A stretch of DNA of 64,000 bases from Marinobacter sp. MDS2 (GCF_030718085.1 NZ_JAVAJF010000001.1:620001-684000); one strand, 5' to 3'. Shown: positions 1 through 9,686, counted from the first letter of the stretch. Made by a program: numbers and translations. The notes: a model not told the origin generated them from the sequence alone.

Positions 1-943
1 AGGTTTTACCCGGGAAACTACGGGCCAGTGAGCCAAAGGTCACATCGACACAAGGCCTGTAATTCAACCGTTCGTCACCGGGCAAAATCCTCACCCGGCC
101 CCTACCGCCACGATTTTCAATCATCATCTGCTTACCGCCAGGAGCAAGCAACGCCAGGCCCGGCTGCAGCAGATCCCCGTCTTCCGCCTGACGAACTTCA
201 ATTTCACACAGTTTGTTTAAACGTTCTGCGAAGGCAGGGGTAAAGCTCGCAGGCATGTGCTGCACCAGAACGATGGGCGCGGGAAAACTGGCCGGTAATA
301 CGCTGAGGACTTTCTGCAGAGCAACCGGCCCGCCGGTTGACGTGCCAATACCCACCACACTGTACTGGCGTGCTGGCGCTTTACTGACGCTGCGCCGGGC
401 CGAGCTTGCCCCTGCGGTTTCATGTCGTTTGGGCTGGGGTGTAGTCCGTACCGCCGCTCGTTCAGCCTGGGGCGCAATGGCCTTGCGTTGCACTGGGGCT
501 GCGATCGCGGGCTTCCGTGGTGTAATCGCCGCGCGAGCTCGCGGCTGGCTTTTGGCAATATCCAGCACACGGTTAATCAACACGTTTTGCAGCTGGCTGG
601 TGTCCCGGGCAATTTCTTCAAAATTCTTAGGCAGGAAGTCTACGGCACCGGCTTCCAGTGCATCGAGTGTGACCCGGGCACCTTCATAGGTAAGCGAGGA
701 AAACATCAAAACCGGTGTTGCCTGTTTGGCCATGATCTCACGCACCGCTGAAATGCCGTCCATCACCGGCATTTCATAGTCCATGGTGATCACGTCGGGC
801 TTTAATTTCTGAGCAAGCTCAACGCCCTCCCGACCATTGGTTGCGGCCCCAACTACGGTGATCTGGCCCGAAGCCGTCAGGATTTCCGTCAATCTTTTAC
901 GAAAGAAACCTGAATCATCCACGACCAGAACAGAAACTGTCAT
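1..943 (-). CDS. cheB: Chemotaxis response regulator / protein-glutamate methylesterase CheB (3' end beyond window)
   Basis: CheB removes methyl groups from (and deamidates) glutamyl residues of chemoreceptors, resetting sensitivity. The frame is open from an ATG at 943 to the window edge, about 314 codons, so the C-terminus is missing. The N-terminal receiver domain shows VLVVDDSGFFRKRL and the phospho-acceptor Asp in TMDYEMPVMDG. A long Ala/Pro/Arg-rich linker leads to the methylesterase domain with the nucleophile Ser in GIGTSTGGP, His in VQHMPASF and the Asp of YRPCVDVTF. It directly follows cheA, as in Pseudomonas, where parC, parP and cheW usually come next. Identity is firm; only the end is unseen. 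Confidence 0.95.
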   Translation of the reverse strand, partial: MTVSVLVVDDSGFFRKRLTEILTASGQITVVGAATNGREGVELAQKLKPDVITMDYEMPVMDGISAVREIMAKQATPVLMFSSLTYEGARVTLDALEAGAVDFLPKNFEEIARDTSQLQNVLINRVLDIAKSQPRARAAITPRKPAIAAPVQRKAIAPQAERAAVRTTPQPKRHETAGASSARRSVSKAPARQYSVVGIGTSTGGPVALQKVLSVLPASFPAPIVLVQHMPASFTPAFAERLNKLCEIEVRQAEDGDLLQPGLALLAPGGKQMMIENRGGRGRVRILPGDERLNYRPCVDVTFGSLARSFPGKT

Positions 944-966
944 GCCTTTCTCCTAAACGCCCGGAA

Positions 967-3063
967 TCACCCGTAGTGCTGAAGTAAACTGGGCACATCA
1001 ATAATCAAGGCAATGCGACCATCACCCGTAATGGTTGCTCCCGCCATACCCGGCGTACCCTGAAGCGCACGCCCCAAGGGTTTGATAACCACTTCTTCCT
1101 GGCCAACCAACTGGTCAACCACGAAACCAACTTGTTTGGTGCCCATCGCCACGATCACCACATGGGCATTGGCCACTTCTTTCTGGGCCTCAGCGCCGTG
1201 AACAAGCCATCGTTTGATGTGGAACAGCGGGAACACTTTGTCCCGAACCACAATGCATTCGCGCCCATCGACCATATTGGTTTTGGTCAGATCAAGATGG
1301 AAAATTTCCACCACGTTTACCAACGGCAGCGCGAAGGATTGCTCGCCCAGCATAATCATCAGCGTCGGCATGATGGCCAACGTGAGCGGCACCTTGATAA
1401 TGATCTTGGTGCCTTTGCCAAGCTCGGACTCGATCGAGATCTGGCCATTGAGCTGTGCTATCCGGTTTTTGACCACGTCCATGCCGACGCCACGGCCGGA
1501 CACATCCGAAATCTGCTCTTTGGTGGAGAAGCCGGCAGCAAAAATCAGGTTAAAACATTCGTTGTCGGTCAACCTGTCCGCAGCGTCCTGGTCATACAGT
1601 CCCTTTTCGACCGCTTTTCTGCGCAGCACATCAGGATCCATACCGCCGCCATCATCGGCAATTGAAAGAAGGATGTGGTCACCTTCTTGTTGCGCCGACA
1701 AGGTGACGGTTCCGGCTCGGGATTTGCCAGCATCTTCCCGCGCATCCGGCCCCTCGATGCCATGATCAACCGAGTTACGGACCAGATGCACCAATGGATC
1801 AGCAAGCGCTTCCACCAGATTTTTATCCAGGTCCGTCTCCTCGCCATGCATGACAAGATTGACCTCTTTCTTCAGGTTGCGGGCAAGATCCCGCACCACC
1901 CGAGGGAAACGGCCGAATACTTTTTTAATGGGCTGCATGCGGGTTTGCATGACGGCAGCCTGCAGATCGGTGGTCACCACATCCAGATTGGCAACCGCCT
2001 TATGCATGTGTTCGTCTTCACTTTCCGAGCCCAAACGCTGCAACCGGTTTCGGACCAGCACCAATTCGCCCACCATATTCATGATGTCATCCAGGCGTTT
2101 GGTGTCTACCCGAACGGTGGTTTCGCCCACCGGAGCGCTTTCTCTGGCGGGCGCAGCAGGTTTGCCTGCCGGTGCAGGTGCGGGAGCAGGCTCTGCTCTG
2201 GCTGCGGTTTCAGGAGCACGCTCTGGCTGAGCGCTGATTTCCGATTGCTGGCTCTCGCCGTGCTTCGGCTGCCCTCCGGGGCCGCCGCCTTTGCCATGAA
2301 GCTCGTCCAACAGCCGCTCAAATTCGTCATCAGTGATCAGGTCTGAACTCTCGCCGCCCGCAGGTTGAGCGCCGGTTTCTTTTTCAGGGGGTTCCGTTTG
2401 GGCCACATCCGGTGCGGCAAATTTGCCTTTGCCGTGAAGCTGGTCCAGTAATGCTTCAAACTCATCATCGGTGATTTCGTCACCGTTGCCACCCGTTTCC
2501 GCTGCTGTTTCAGCCTCCTGCTCTGACGTTTCAGGTTGCGCTGGCGCACCGGCCTTCTCGTCTGCAAGCGCATCCAGCAACCGCTCGAATTCTTCGTCGG
2601 TAATATCGCCTTGGTCTTCATGCTCGGATGTCGCATTCGGGGTAGAGGGATCAACAGCGGGAGGTGCGTCTGATTCGGGGATCGCCAAAGCATCCAGGGC
2701 CGCAATCAAACTGGCCGGCGCAGGCGTCAGCTCTTCGCGATTGCGCACTTCTTCAAACATGGCATTGACGTTGTCGAGGGCTTGAAGGACAACGTCCATT
2801 AACTCGGGAGTCACCCTGCGTTTATGGTTACGCAAGATGTCGAACACGTTTTCTGCGGAATGGCAGCAGTTCACCAACGCTTCAAGCTGGAGAAACCCGG
2901 CTCCGCCCTTCACCGTATGAAAGCCGCGAAATATGGCGTTCAGCAGATCGCTGTCGTCTGGATGCTGTTCCAGATCAACCAACTGCTCCGACAGCTTTTC
3001 GAGAATCTCGCCGGCTTCTATCAAGAAGTCCTGCAGAATCTCTTCATCGGCATCAAACGCCAT
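967..3063 (-). CDS. cheA: Chemotaxis histidine kinase CheA
   Basis: CheA is the cytoplasmic kinase of the chemoreceptor array; it phosphorylates CheY and CheB. At 698 aa it shows an N-terminal Hpt domain with the phospho-His at about residue 49 (RGFHTVKGG), a long acidic linker, a dimerisation domain (VDTKRLDDIMNMVGELV), the HATPase domain (LVRNSVDHG, DDGGGMD, SGRGVGMDVV) and a C-terminal CheW-like domain. The linker holds three near copies of ITDxEFExLLDxL at about residues 153, 197 and 243, the last two ending in HGKG. No typical P2 CheY-binding domain is obvious between them. It sits between cheZ and cheB in one minus-strand run. Confidence 0.96.
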   Translation of the reverse strand: MAFDADEEILQDFLIEAGEILEKLSEQLVDLEQHPDDSDLLNAIFRGFHTVKGGAGFLQLEALVNCCHSAENVFDILRNHKRRVTPELMDVVLQALDNVNAMFEEVRNREELTPAPASLIAALDALAIPESDAPPAVDPSTPNATSEHEDQGDITDEEFERLLDALADEKAGAPAQPETSEQEAETAAETGGNGDEITDDEFEALLDQLHGKGKFAAPDVAQTEPPEKETGAQPAGGESSDLITDDEFERLLDELHGKGGGPGGQPKHGESQQSEISAQPERAPETAARAEPAPAPAPAGKPAAPARESAPVGETTVRVDTKRLDDIMNMVGELVLVRNRLQRLGSESEDEHMHKAVANLDVVTTDLQAAVMQTRMQPIKKVFGRFPRVVRDLARNLKKEVNLVMHGEETDLDKNLVEALADPLVHLVRNSVDHGIEGPDAREDAGKSRAGTVTLSAQQEGDHILLSIADDGGGMDPDVLRRKAVEKGLYDQDAADRLTDNECFNLIFAAGFSTKEQISDVSGRGVGMDVVKNRIAQLNGQISIESELGKGTKIIIKVPLTLAIMPTLMIMLGEQSFALPLVNVVEIFHLDLTKTNMVDGRECIVVRDKVFPLFHIKRWLVHGAEAQKEVANAHVVIVAMGTKQVGFVVDQLVGQEEVVIKPLGRALQGTPGMAGATITGDGRIALIIDVPSLLQHYG

Positions 3064-3082
3064 GAGTCATCCTCTTTGTCTT

Positions 3083-3868
3083 TCAGAAACCGAGACTGGA
3101 CAATAAGTCGTCAACGCCGTCCTGCCCCGAAACAACATCGTCTCGCTCGGCGGCCTTGATTTGTGGACCTACTCCCTTTTCGGCCGATTCTTCTTTTTCT
3201 TCAATTTGATGGACTGTGCCGGTCAACTGATCGACATGACTGGCCATGACGACCAAGCCCAACAGATTCTCCTCTACCTCTTTAACAAGCGCGGTAACCT
3301 TCTGAATCACCTGGCCGGTGAGGTCCTGGAAATCCTGGGCCAGAAGAATCTCCGAGAGGTTTTTGTACAGGTTGTCCGAATCGTTGCTCAAGGTTCCGAA
3401 AAATGCATCGATTCTTGCGTACAGCTCCCGGAACTCCGCAGGCTCAATCTCCCGGCGACGCAAGCGCTGCCACTCATCGCGAAGACTCAAGGCTTCATCA
3501 CGGATGGCATGCGCCACAGGCATGCTTTCCTCAACCAGATCCATGGTGCGGTTAGCGGCCTGACCGGTCATTTGGACCACGTAGGCCAACCGATCCGAGG
3601 CATCAGACATTTTCGAAAGCGCTTCTTTCTGCTCCGCATTGCGGGGATCGATCTGAAAATTCCGGATGGCCTCATGGAGGCTTCGGGTCAAACGCCCCAC
3701 TTCCTGATACAGGCTCTGATCACGAACTTCGCTGAGTTCGTTAATGATCGTCATCGCGCGTGCGAAGTCGCCACTGTTGACACTTTCAACAAGTTGCGAG
3801 GTCTGCTCTTGCAGCTTTTCCGTGACCTCTGGGTCGAGACCCCGTTGGGTGTGTTTGCTGTCACTCAT
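3083..3868 (-). CDS. cheZ: CheY phosphatase CheZ
   Basis: CheZ accelerates dephosphorylation of CheY-P and so ends tumbling or reversal signals. The 261-aa protein is mostly helical, as expected for the four-helix bundle. The catalytic segment AQDFQDLTGQ gives the Asp/Gln pair at about 182 and 186, equivalent to E. coli D143/Q147. The last residues (DGVDDLLSSLGF) form the conserved C-terminal CheY-binding peptide. It is somewhat longer than the E. coli protein, as is usual for Pseudomonas relatives. It lies 19 bp upstream of cheA and 20 bp downstream of cheY on the same strand. Confidence 0.95.
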   Translation of the reverse strand: MSDSKHTQRGLDPEVTEKLQEQTSQLVESVNSGDFARAMTIINELSEVRDQSLYQEVGRLTRSLHEAIRNFQIDPRNAEQKEALSKMSDASDRLAYVVQMTGQAANRTMDLVEESMPVAHAIRDEALSLRDEWQRLRRREIEPAEFRELYARIDAFFGTLSNDSDNLYKNLSEILLAQDFQDLTGQVIQKVTALVKEVEENLLGLVVMASHVDQLTGTVHQIEEKEESAEKGVGPQIKAAERDDVVSGQDGVDDLLSSLGF

Positions 3869-3888
3869 GCGAGCTACCCGACCTTTGG

Positions 3889-4272
3889 TTACTGAATACG
3901 TTCAAAAATCTTTTCGATTTTTTCTTTAAGCACAGCAGCGGTAAACGGCTTAACAACGTAACCATTCACCCCGGCCTGGGCCGCGGCCACAATTTGGTCC
4001 CGTTTGGCTTCCGCCGTGACCATCAGTACCGGCAGGTTCTTTAGATTTTCATCCGCACGCACAGCTTTTAGAAGATCAAAGCCGGACATGCCGGGCATAT
4101 TCCAGTCTGTCACCAGAAAATCATAATGCCCATTCTTGAGCATCGGCAGCGCGGTGTTGCCATCATCGGCTTCCTCGGTGTTGGTAAAGCCAAGGTCACG
4201 CAACAGGTTCTTGATAATTCGGCGCATTGTGGAGAAATCATCCACAATGAGTATTTTCATGTTCTTGTCCAA
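3889..4272 (-). CDS. cheY: Chemotaxis response regulator CheY
   Basis: Single-domain receiver that binds the FliM/FliN switch when phosphorylated. The 127-aa sequence shows the acidic pocket (VDDFSTMRR), the phospho-acceptor Asp in VTDWNMPG, the Thr in MVTAEA and the Lys in VKPF. The start chosen is a TTG at 4272 because GGAGG sits at correct spacing before it; an ATG four codons later (4260) would begin at MKILIVDD as in many homologues, but its Shine-Dalgarno spacing is too long. The gene opens the cheY-cheZ-cheA-cheB run and is 88 bp from fliA. Confidence 0.95.
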   Translation of the reverse strand: MDKNMKILIVDDFSTMRRIIKNLLRDLGFTNTEEADDGNTALPMLKNGHYDFLVTDWNMPGMSGFDLLKAVRADENLKNLPVLMVTAEAKRDQIVAAAQAGVNGYVVKPFTAAVLKEKIEKIFERIQ

Positions 4273-4306
4273 AGGGACCTCCAGTAAATAACACCCGGAT
4301 GTAGGT

Positions 4307-4331
4307 CAGCCTGCTGATATCCGGCAGGCTG
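4307..4331 (-). other. Hairpin between fliA and cheY
   Basis: Perfect 8-bp inverted repeat (CAGCCTGC / GCAGGCTG) with a 9-nt loop in the 88-bp fliA-cheY spacer. No U-run follows on either strand, so it is unlikely to be an intrinsic terminator. It may act as an mRNA processing or stability element that sets different expression of fliA and the che genes. That role is inference. Confidence 0.4.
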
Positions 4332-4360
4332 TTCAAAATTCGTTTCAGGACACGGGCCAG

Positions 4361-5104
4361 TTAATCGCCACTGTGTTCTCGCCAATCCGACAACCGGCCT
4401 CGAAGACGCAATGCCGCCTGACTGTGAATCTGGCTGACTCGGCTTTCACTGACCCCAAGCACCGCCCCGATTTCCTTAAGATTCAGTTCTTCCTGGTAAT
4501 ACAAACTCAAAACTAACTTTTCTTTCTCTGGAAGGGCCTCAATCGCTTCGGCCAAACTGCGCTGAAAAGCACCTGCCGAGATGCCATCCAACGGATTATC
4601 GCTGACCTCTTGCTCTTCTATCGGCAGCTCACCGGATTCATTGAGCTCATCCAGGCTAAATAACCGGCCACTGTTGGCATCCGAAAGCGACGAATGGTAT
4701 TCCGACAACTCAATACCAAGCTCTTCCGCCACCTCGGCATCCTGCGCCTCTCGGCCGGTCCGGTCTTCAACGGTTTTGATTGCGGCGGAGATCCGGCGGG
4801 CATTGCGGTGCACGGAACGAGGCACCCAGTCACCCTTTCGGATTTCGTCAACCATCGCGCCCCGAATACGGATGCCTGCATAGGTTTCAAACGTTGCGCC
4901 CTTGCCCGTGGAATAACGCTGGGCAGCTTCAAGCAAACCGATCATTCCAGCCTGCATCAGGTCTTCAAGCTGAACAGATGCCGGCAAACGGGCCATCAAA
5001 TGAAGGGCTATTTTTTTAACCAGCGGCGCGTGAACTTCGATCAAATTCGAAGCGTTGGAGGCGCCTGCCTGATGGTACATTCCCAGATTCTTCGTCAATG
5101 TCAT
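4361..5104 (-). CDS. fliA: Flagellar sigma factor FliA (sigma-28)
   Basis: RNA polymerase sigma factor for late flagellar genes such as flagellin, chemoreceptors and some che genes. The 247-aa protein has region 2 (YAGIRIRGAMVDEIRKGDWVP), region 3 and the region 4 helix-turn-helix (LNLKEIGAVLGVSESRVSQIHSQAALRLR). The order fleN-fliA-cheY is that of Pseudomonas. Its activity is normally held by FlgM, which is not in this window. The hsbA-hsbR-hptB module found at 18.8-21.2 kb is known in Pseudomonas to act through FlgM, so it may control this factor. Confidence 0.96.
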   Translation of the reverse strand: MTLTKNLGMYHQAGASNASNLIEVHAPLVKKIALHLMARLPASVQLEDLMQAGMIGLLEAAQRYSTGKGATFETYAGIRIRGAMVDEIRKGDWVPRSVHRNARRISAAIKTVEDRTGREAQDAEVAEELGIELSEYHSSLSDANSGRLFSLDELNESGELPIEEQEVSDNPLDGISAGAFQRSLAEAIEALPEKEKLVLSLYYQEELNLKEIGAVLGVSESRVSQIHSQAALRLRGRLSDWREHSGD

Positions 5105-5134
5105 GTATCCGGCTTTTATTGGACTGGATTCAGA

Positions 5135-5947
5135 TCAGACTTCGACGAGCCGCTCCACGAAAAATTCAAGATGACCTCGCGGAGAAGATGGCAGCGGCCA
5201 ACTATCCACTTTGTCTGCCAATGCTCGTACTGCAATCGACGCTTTTGCTCGGGGATAAGCTTCCAGAACAGCGCGCTGGCGTTGAACGGCTTTCTTGACC
5301 GCTTCGTCGTAAGGCACGATGCCCACGTATTGTAACGCGACATCCAGAAAACGCTCGGTAACTCGCGTCAATTTTTCGAACAAGTGCTTACCTTCTTCTT
5401 CGCTCCGCACCTGGTTGGCGAGCACGCGAAAGCGATCCGTTCCGTAGTCACGGTTCATCAATTTAATAAGTGCATACACATCGGTTATCGAGGTCGGCTC
5501 GTCGCACACCACCAGCAACAACTCTTGCGCGGCACGAAGGAAGCTCACAACAGATTCAGAAATACCGGCAGCCGTGTCTACAATCAACACGTCAATCTGA
5601 TCGCCCAGTTCACTGAACGCATTGATCAGGCCAGCATGTTCCATCGGGCTGAGCTGTGTCATTCGTTGGGTACCGGAGGATGCGGGTACAATTTTGATAC
5701 CGCCGGGACCATCCACAAGCACGTCTTTCAGGTCACACTCACCGTTAAGAACATCGTGCAAATTCTTGTTGGCCGTCACGCCCAGCAGTACATCCAGATT
5801 ACCCAACCCCAAGTCGGCATCAAGCACCACAACACGACGGCCTTTTTCTGCCAACGCTATCGCAAGATTGACCGACACATTGCTCTTCCCGACACCGCCT
5901 TTACCGCCGGATACCGCAATAACCTGAACCGGATGTGGTTTGCTCAT
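5135..5947 (-). CDS. fleN: Flagellar number regulator FleN (FlhG), MinD-like ATPase
   Basis: FleN/FlhG limits the number of polar flagella, in Pseudomonas by binding and restraining FleQ. The 270-aa sequence has the deviant Walker A motif SGGKGGVGKSN near residue 14, the switch regions of MinD/ParA ATPases (LDADLGLGN, VDTAAGIS) and a C-terminal amphipathic stretch that could contact membrane. It follows flhF, with which it works as a pair setting flagellar place and number. The gap to fliA is 30 bp, so they are probably co-transcribed. Confidence 0.95.
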   Translation of the reverse strand: MSKPHPVQVIAVSGGKGGVGKSNVSVNLAIALAEKGRRVVVLDADLGLGNLDVLLGVTANKNLHDVLNGECDLKDVLVDGPGGIKIVPASSGTQRMTQLSPMEHAGLINAFSELGDQIDVLIVDTAAGISESVVSFLRAAQELLLVVCDEPTSITDVYALIKLMNRDYGTDRFRVLANQVRSEEEGKHLFEKLTRVTERFLDVALQYVGIVPYDEAVKKAVQRQRAVLEAYPRAKASIAVRALADKVDSWPLPSSPRGHLEFFVERLVEV

Positions 5948-6009
5948 ACTGTTTATTGTCTCTTACTGCGTCGTTAACGGGCTCTATGCCGGTGGCTGTT
6001 GTGTCATGA

Positions 6010-7347
6010 CTACGCCAAGGCGCCTTCAGCAGCGGCCTGCGAATGCTGCATCGCTTTCAGGCGCTCAACGCCCATACGAACCAACGGAGCGGCCTCTGCC
6101 CGATGCAGGTCTTCCGGTATTTTCTGACCATCGGTATACCATACCACCGGAAGGCCGGTTTCCATCACAAACCCCAGAGATTCGCCCAAGGTCAGCGCTT
6201 CGTCAATCTTGGTCACGATGCAGCCGGCAAGATTCGACATCTTATAGCAATGCCAAACGGATTTCATGATACGTGGCTGGCTGGTCGCAGACACCACCAA
6301 ATGAGTACGAATATTGTGATCGCTGCGCACCAGCTCTGCCAGCTGCTCCTGATAACCCCGATCAGCACTGGTCAGTCCGGCGGTATCGATCAGCACAAGG
6401 TGACGGTCGGAAAGCTCGTCGAGGATGTCATCCAGGGAGTGGCTTTCATCAACCACCCGAACCGGTACGTTCAGAATGCGTCCGAACACAAACAGCTGCT
6501 CGTGCGCAGCAACCCGATAACGGTCTGTGGTAACCAGCGCCAAACTGTCAGCCCCGTGCTCCAATACGTACCGGGCGGCCAATTTACCGATCGTTGTTGT
6601 TTTTCCGGATCCGGTCGGGCCAACCAGAGCGTAAACACCGCCTGCTTCCAACCAATCTTCCCTGCCGGTTCGAATGCCGGTGGCGACCATTTTCAAGGAC
6701 GTTTTCCAGCCCTCTTCCAACCGCCCGTTTCGATGTTGCCGGGAAACGGACGCCGCCAACTCAGCTCCCAAGCCGAATTCTTGCAAACGTTCGCTCAATA
6801 ATTGTTGCACCGGGTTCTTCGCGCCGGCCCCGGTTACCGTTCTCGTGTCGGCAGCAGGTGCGGCTTGTGCGCCCATCAGCTCTCGCAGAGAACTTATTTC
6901 AGCCTTCATTGCAGCCAGCTCGTCAGAATATCCCTGCGGATCATGCGAGCCTGCGGTGTCAGATCTTTGACTCTCCAACCAGCCTGCAGACACATCCGGC
7001 TCTACGTCCGAATCATCGTTCAGTGATACTTGCGCATAGCGGGCGCCCGCTGTTGCTCGCTTTTCGCGAACCTCTTGAATCCGATTGCGCGTCCGGCTCA
7101 ATTCATCTTCCAGACGACGATGCTGGTCGGCCTGCATTTCCGCCAAACGGGAACCGTTGGTCGCTTCCGCCGCTTTTTCGCCCAGGCTTTGACGAGCCAT
7201 GTTTTCGTCATAATCCAGGGCCGTCACAATTTCGACGCCCCCATCCACCCGGCGATTGGACAAAATAACGGCATCAGGCCCCATCTCGTGACTGACCTGC
7301 TTAAGGGCCTCGGCCATGGATTGCGCAAAAAACCGTTTAACTTTCAT
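6010..7347 (-). CDS. flhF: Flagellar placement GTPase FlhF
   Basis: SRP-type GTPase that directs the flagellar basal body to the cell pole. The 445-aa protein has an N-terminal B region (MKVKRFFAQSMAEALKQV), a low-complexity linker and a C-terminal NG domain: G1 GPTGSGKTTT, the VTTDRYRVAAHEQL segment, G3 LIDTAGL and G4 TKIDEA. It stands between flhA and fleN in the usual Pseudomonas order; the gap to flhA is 57 bp. Confidence 0.96.
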   Translation of the reverse strand: MKVKRFFAQSMAEALKQVSHEMGPDAVILSNRRVDGGVEIVTALDYDENMARQSLGEKAAEATNGSRLAEMQADQHRRLEDELSRTRNRIQEVREKRATAGARYAQVSLNDDSDVEPDVSAGWLESQRSDTAGSHDPQGYSDELAAMKAEISSLRELMGAQAAPAADTRTVTGAGAKNPVQQLLSERLQEFGLGAELAASVSRQHRNGRLEEGWKTSLKMVATGIRTGREDWLEAGGVYALVGPTGSGKTTTIGKLAARYVLEHGADSLALVTTDRYRVAAHEQLFVFGRILNVPVRVVDESHSLDDILDELSDRHLVLIDTAGLTSADRGYQEQLAELVRSDHNIRTHLVVSATSQPRIMKSVWHCYKMSNLAGCIVTKIDEALTLGESLGFVMETGLPVVWYTDGQKIPEDLHRAEAAPLVRMGVERLKAMQHSQAAAEGALA

Positions 7348-7404
7348 AACTTCTATCCTCTATCGCCAAGCTGAACTCAGCTGACCGCGTTACGCTAGCC
7401 ACCG

Positions 7405-9576
7405 TTACTGGCCGACCGACGCAACGATCGTGATCTGTTTGTTATCCGGTATCTCTTGGTACGAGAGCACGTGCAACCGCTCTACTCCATAACTGGCGAA
7501 CTTCGCCAAGCCCGGCCGCAATGGCCCGGATACCAGCAGGATGGCGGGCTTGCCCAACATTTCCTGGCGCTGCACGCTGTCTTGCAGTGAGCGTTGCAGT
7601 TTTTCCACCATGTTCGGCTCCAGCACCATGCCAATATCATCCTGTCCGCCGGATTGTTGACTCTGCTGAACAGACTTAAGCAACATCTGTTCCAAGTCAG
7701 GATCCAAAGTAATCACCGGAATTTCTGTATCGTTGCCACAAATGCTTTGCACAATCATTCGGCGCAACGACTGACGAGCCAGCGTGGTAAGCAGTTTCGG
7801 ATCCTGACTCTTAGGATGCACGTTAACGATGGCCTCGGCGATTGAACGCATGTCACGAACCGGCACTTCTTCTTTAAGCAGGTTCTGGAGCACCTTGAGC
7901 AGAATGCTGATGGAGATGGTGGCCGGCACCAGCTCTTCCGCCAGCTTGGGAGAGATCTTTTCCAGTTGATCCAGCCACTTTTGCGCTTCGTCGTGACCAA
8001 TCAATTCATGGGCGTGTTTCTGCAGTATCTGATTCAAATGGGTCGCAACCACAGTGCTGGCATCAACAACGGTATAACCCAGAGTCTGGGCTTGATCTTT
8101 CTGGTCCGGCTCAATCCAGATGGCATCCAAACCAAACGCGGGATCTTTCCCGGCAATACCCTCAACCTTCCCGAACACCTGCCCCGGGTCAATGGCCAGT
8201 TCCCGCTCCGGGTGAATCTCCGCTTCAGCAATGGTCACACCCATCAGGGTGATGCGATACACGTTCGGCATCAGATCCAGGTTATCCCGAATGTGGACTG
8301 ACGGCATCAGGAACCCCATATCCTGCGACAGCTTCTTCCGCACCCCCTTTATCCGACTCAACAACTGACCGCCCTGCGACTTGTCCACCAAAGGAATCAG
8401 TCGGTAGCCCACCTCCAGCCCGACAATGTCAACCGTGGCAACATCGTCCCAGCCTAATTCTCTGGTTTCCCCGGGTGGCGGCAGAGCCTGCCCGTCACCG
8501 CCGCGATCCGGAATGACTTCCCCGCCCGGACGCGGCACAGCACCGGGTACGCCACCTCGCCCGGCAAACACGCTTTCCTCCTCAACCGTCTGGCTTTGTT
8601 TTTTCCAAACAAACCACGCAGCCGTCGCAGCCAAAGAACCCAGACCAAGGAAAGCCACATGAGGCATTCCCGGAATCAGGCCCAGCAAAATCAAAATACC
8701 CGCCGCAATACCAAGGGCCTTGGGCGCACTGAACATCTGCTGGAGAATCTGCCCACCCATGTCCTGGCTGGACGTTACTCGAGTCACCATGATGGCGGCA
8801 GCAGTTGACAGCAGCAGCGAAGGAATCTGAGCGACCAGACCGTCACCTATGGTCAACAGCGCGTATCGCTCCATCGCGAGCGTAAAGTCCAGACCGTGCT
8901 GAACCATACCTATGGCCACACCACCAATGATGTTAATGGCCAGAATCAGCAAACCGGCTACCGCGTCGCCTTTTACGAACTTGGACGCACCGTCCATGGA
9001 ACCGTAGAAATCCGCCTCCTGGGCAATCTCTGAACGCCGGGCCTTGGCCTCTTCCTGGTTCACCAGACCGGCGTTAAGATCAGCATCGATGGCCATTTGT
9101 TTACCGGGCATGGCATCCAGGGTAAAACGGGCACTGACTTCGGATACCCGACCGGCCCCCTTGGTTACCACCAAAAAGTTGATAATCATCAGAATCGCAA
9201 ACACCACCAGACCAACGGCATAGTTGCCGCCAATCAACACCTCACCGAACGATTCGATCACCTTACCTGCAGCATCACCGCCTTCGTGGCCATTGAGCAG
9301 AACAATCCGGGTAGAGGCCACATTCAATCCAAGACGCAACAGCGTGGCCACCAACAACACGGTAGGGAAAGCCGCGAACTCCATTGGCCGAAGCGCATAC
9401 ACACACACCAACAGAATCACGATCGACAACGTAATGTTGAAGGTGAAAAAAACGTCGAGCAAAAAAGCAGGCATGGGCAGGATCATCATGCCCAGCAAAC
9501 CCATCAGCATCAGCGGGACACCGAGACTACCTCGCGTCAGAGTTTTGACGTTATTCAGAACAAACGCTCTGTCCAT
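7405..9576 (-). CDS. flhA: Flagellar export gate protein FlhA
   Basis: Inner-membrane core of the flagellar type III export gate, forming the nonameric ring that receives substrates and chaperones. The 723-aa protein has eight predicted N-terminal membrane segments in the first 330 residues, the FHIPEP-family signature between segments 4 and 5 (VSARFTLDAMPGKQMAIDAD) and a long cytoplasmic domain. A sigma-54 promoter match lies about 95-110 bp upstream. It is separated from flhB by the plus-strand upp-uraA pair, whereas in Pseudomonas flhB and flhA are adjacent. Confidence 0.97.
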   Translation of the reverse strand: MDRAFVLNNVKTLTRGSLGVPLMLMGLLGMMILPMPAFLLDVFFTFNITLSIVILLVCVYALRPMEFAAFPTVLLVATLLRLGLNVASTRIVLLNGHEGGDAAGKVIESFGEVLIGGNYAVGLVVFAILMIINFLVVTKGAGRVSEVSARFTLDAMPGKQMAIDADLNAGLVNQEEAKARRSEIAQEADFYGSMDGASKFVKGDAVAGLLILAINIIGGVAIGMVQHGLDFTLAMERYALLTIGDGLVAQIPSLLLSTAAAIMVTRVTSSQDMGGQILQQMFSAPKALGIAAGILILLGLIPGMPHVAFLGLGSLAATAAWFVWKKQSQTVEEESVFAGRGGVPGAVPRPGGEVIPDRGGDGQALPPPGETRELGWDDVATVDIVGLEVGYRLIPLVDKSQGGQLLSRIKGVRKKLSQDMGFLMPSVHIRDNLDLMPNVYRITLMGVTIAEAEIHPERELAIDPGQVFGKVEGIAGKDPAFGLDAIWIEPDQKDQAQTLGYTVVDASTVVATHLNQILQKHAHELIGHDEAQKWLDQLEKISPKLAEELVPATISISILLKVLQNLLKEEVPVRDMRSIAEAIVNVHPKSQDPKLLTTLARQSLRRMIVQSICGNDTEIPVITLDPDLEQMLLKSVQQSQQSGGQDDIGMVLEPNMVEKLQRSLQDSVQRQEMLGKPAILLVSGPLRPGLAKFASYGVERLHVLSYQEIPDNKQITIVASVGQ

Positions 9577-9670
9577 ACTGCCTGCATCTCCGGATCACTG
9601 TACTTTCGGGCTGTTCGGGGTAACGACTGGGTCAAAAACCGGACACAAACCCCGCGCATGAATACCGCTT

Positions 9671-9686
9671 CGCAAGATCTGTACCA
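9671..9686 (-). promoter_or_regulatory. Sigma-54 promoter for flhA
   Basis: On the minus strand the sequence TGGTACAGATCTTGCG has GG and GC elements separated by exactly 10 nt and matches TGGCAC-N5-TTGC at most positions. It lies about 95 bp upstream of the flhA start. In Pseudomonas, flhA is under FleQ and RpoN control, which supports the call. Confidence 0.65.

Noticed and set aside
1132..1665. Long plus-strand frames inside cheA, flhB, fliF, tamB and similar genes
   Set aside because: They are antisense shadows of GC-rich coding sequence with no ribosome sites or family patterns.
4307..4331. Hairpin between fliA and cheY as an intrinsic terminator
   Set aside because: No U-run follows on either strand, so it was listed only as a hairpin.
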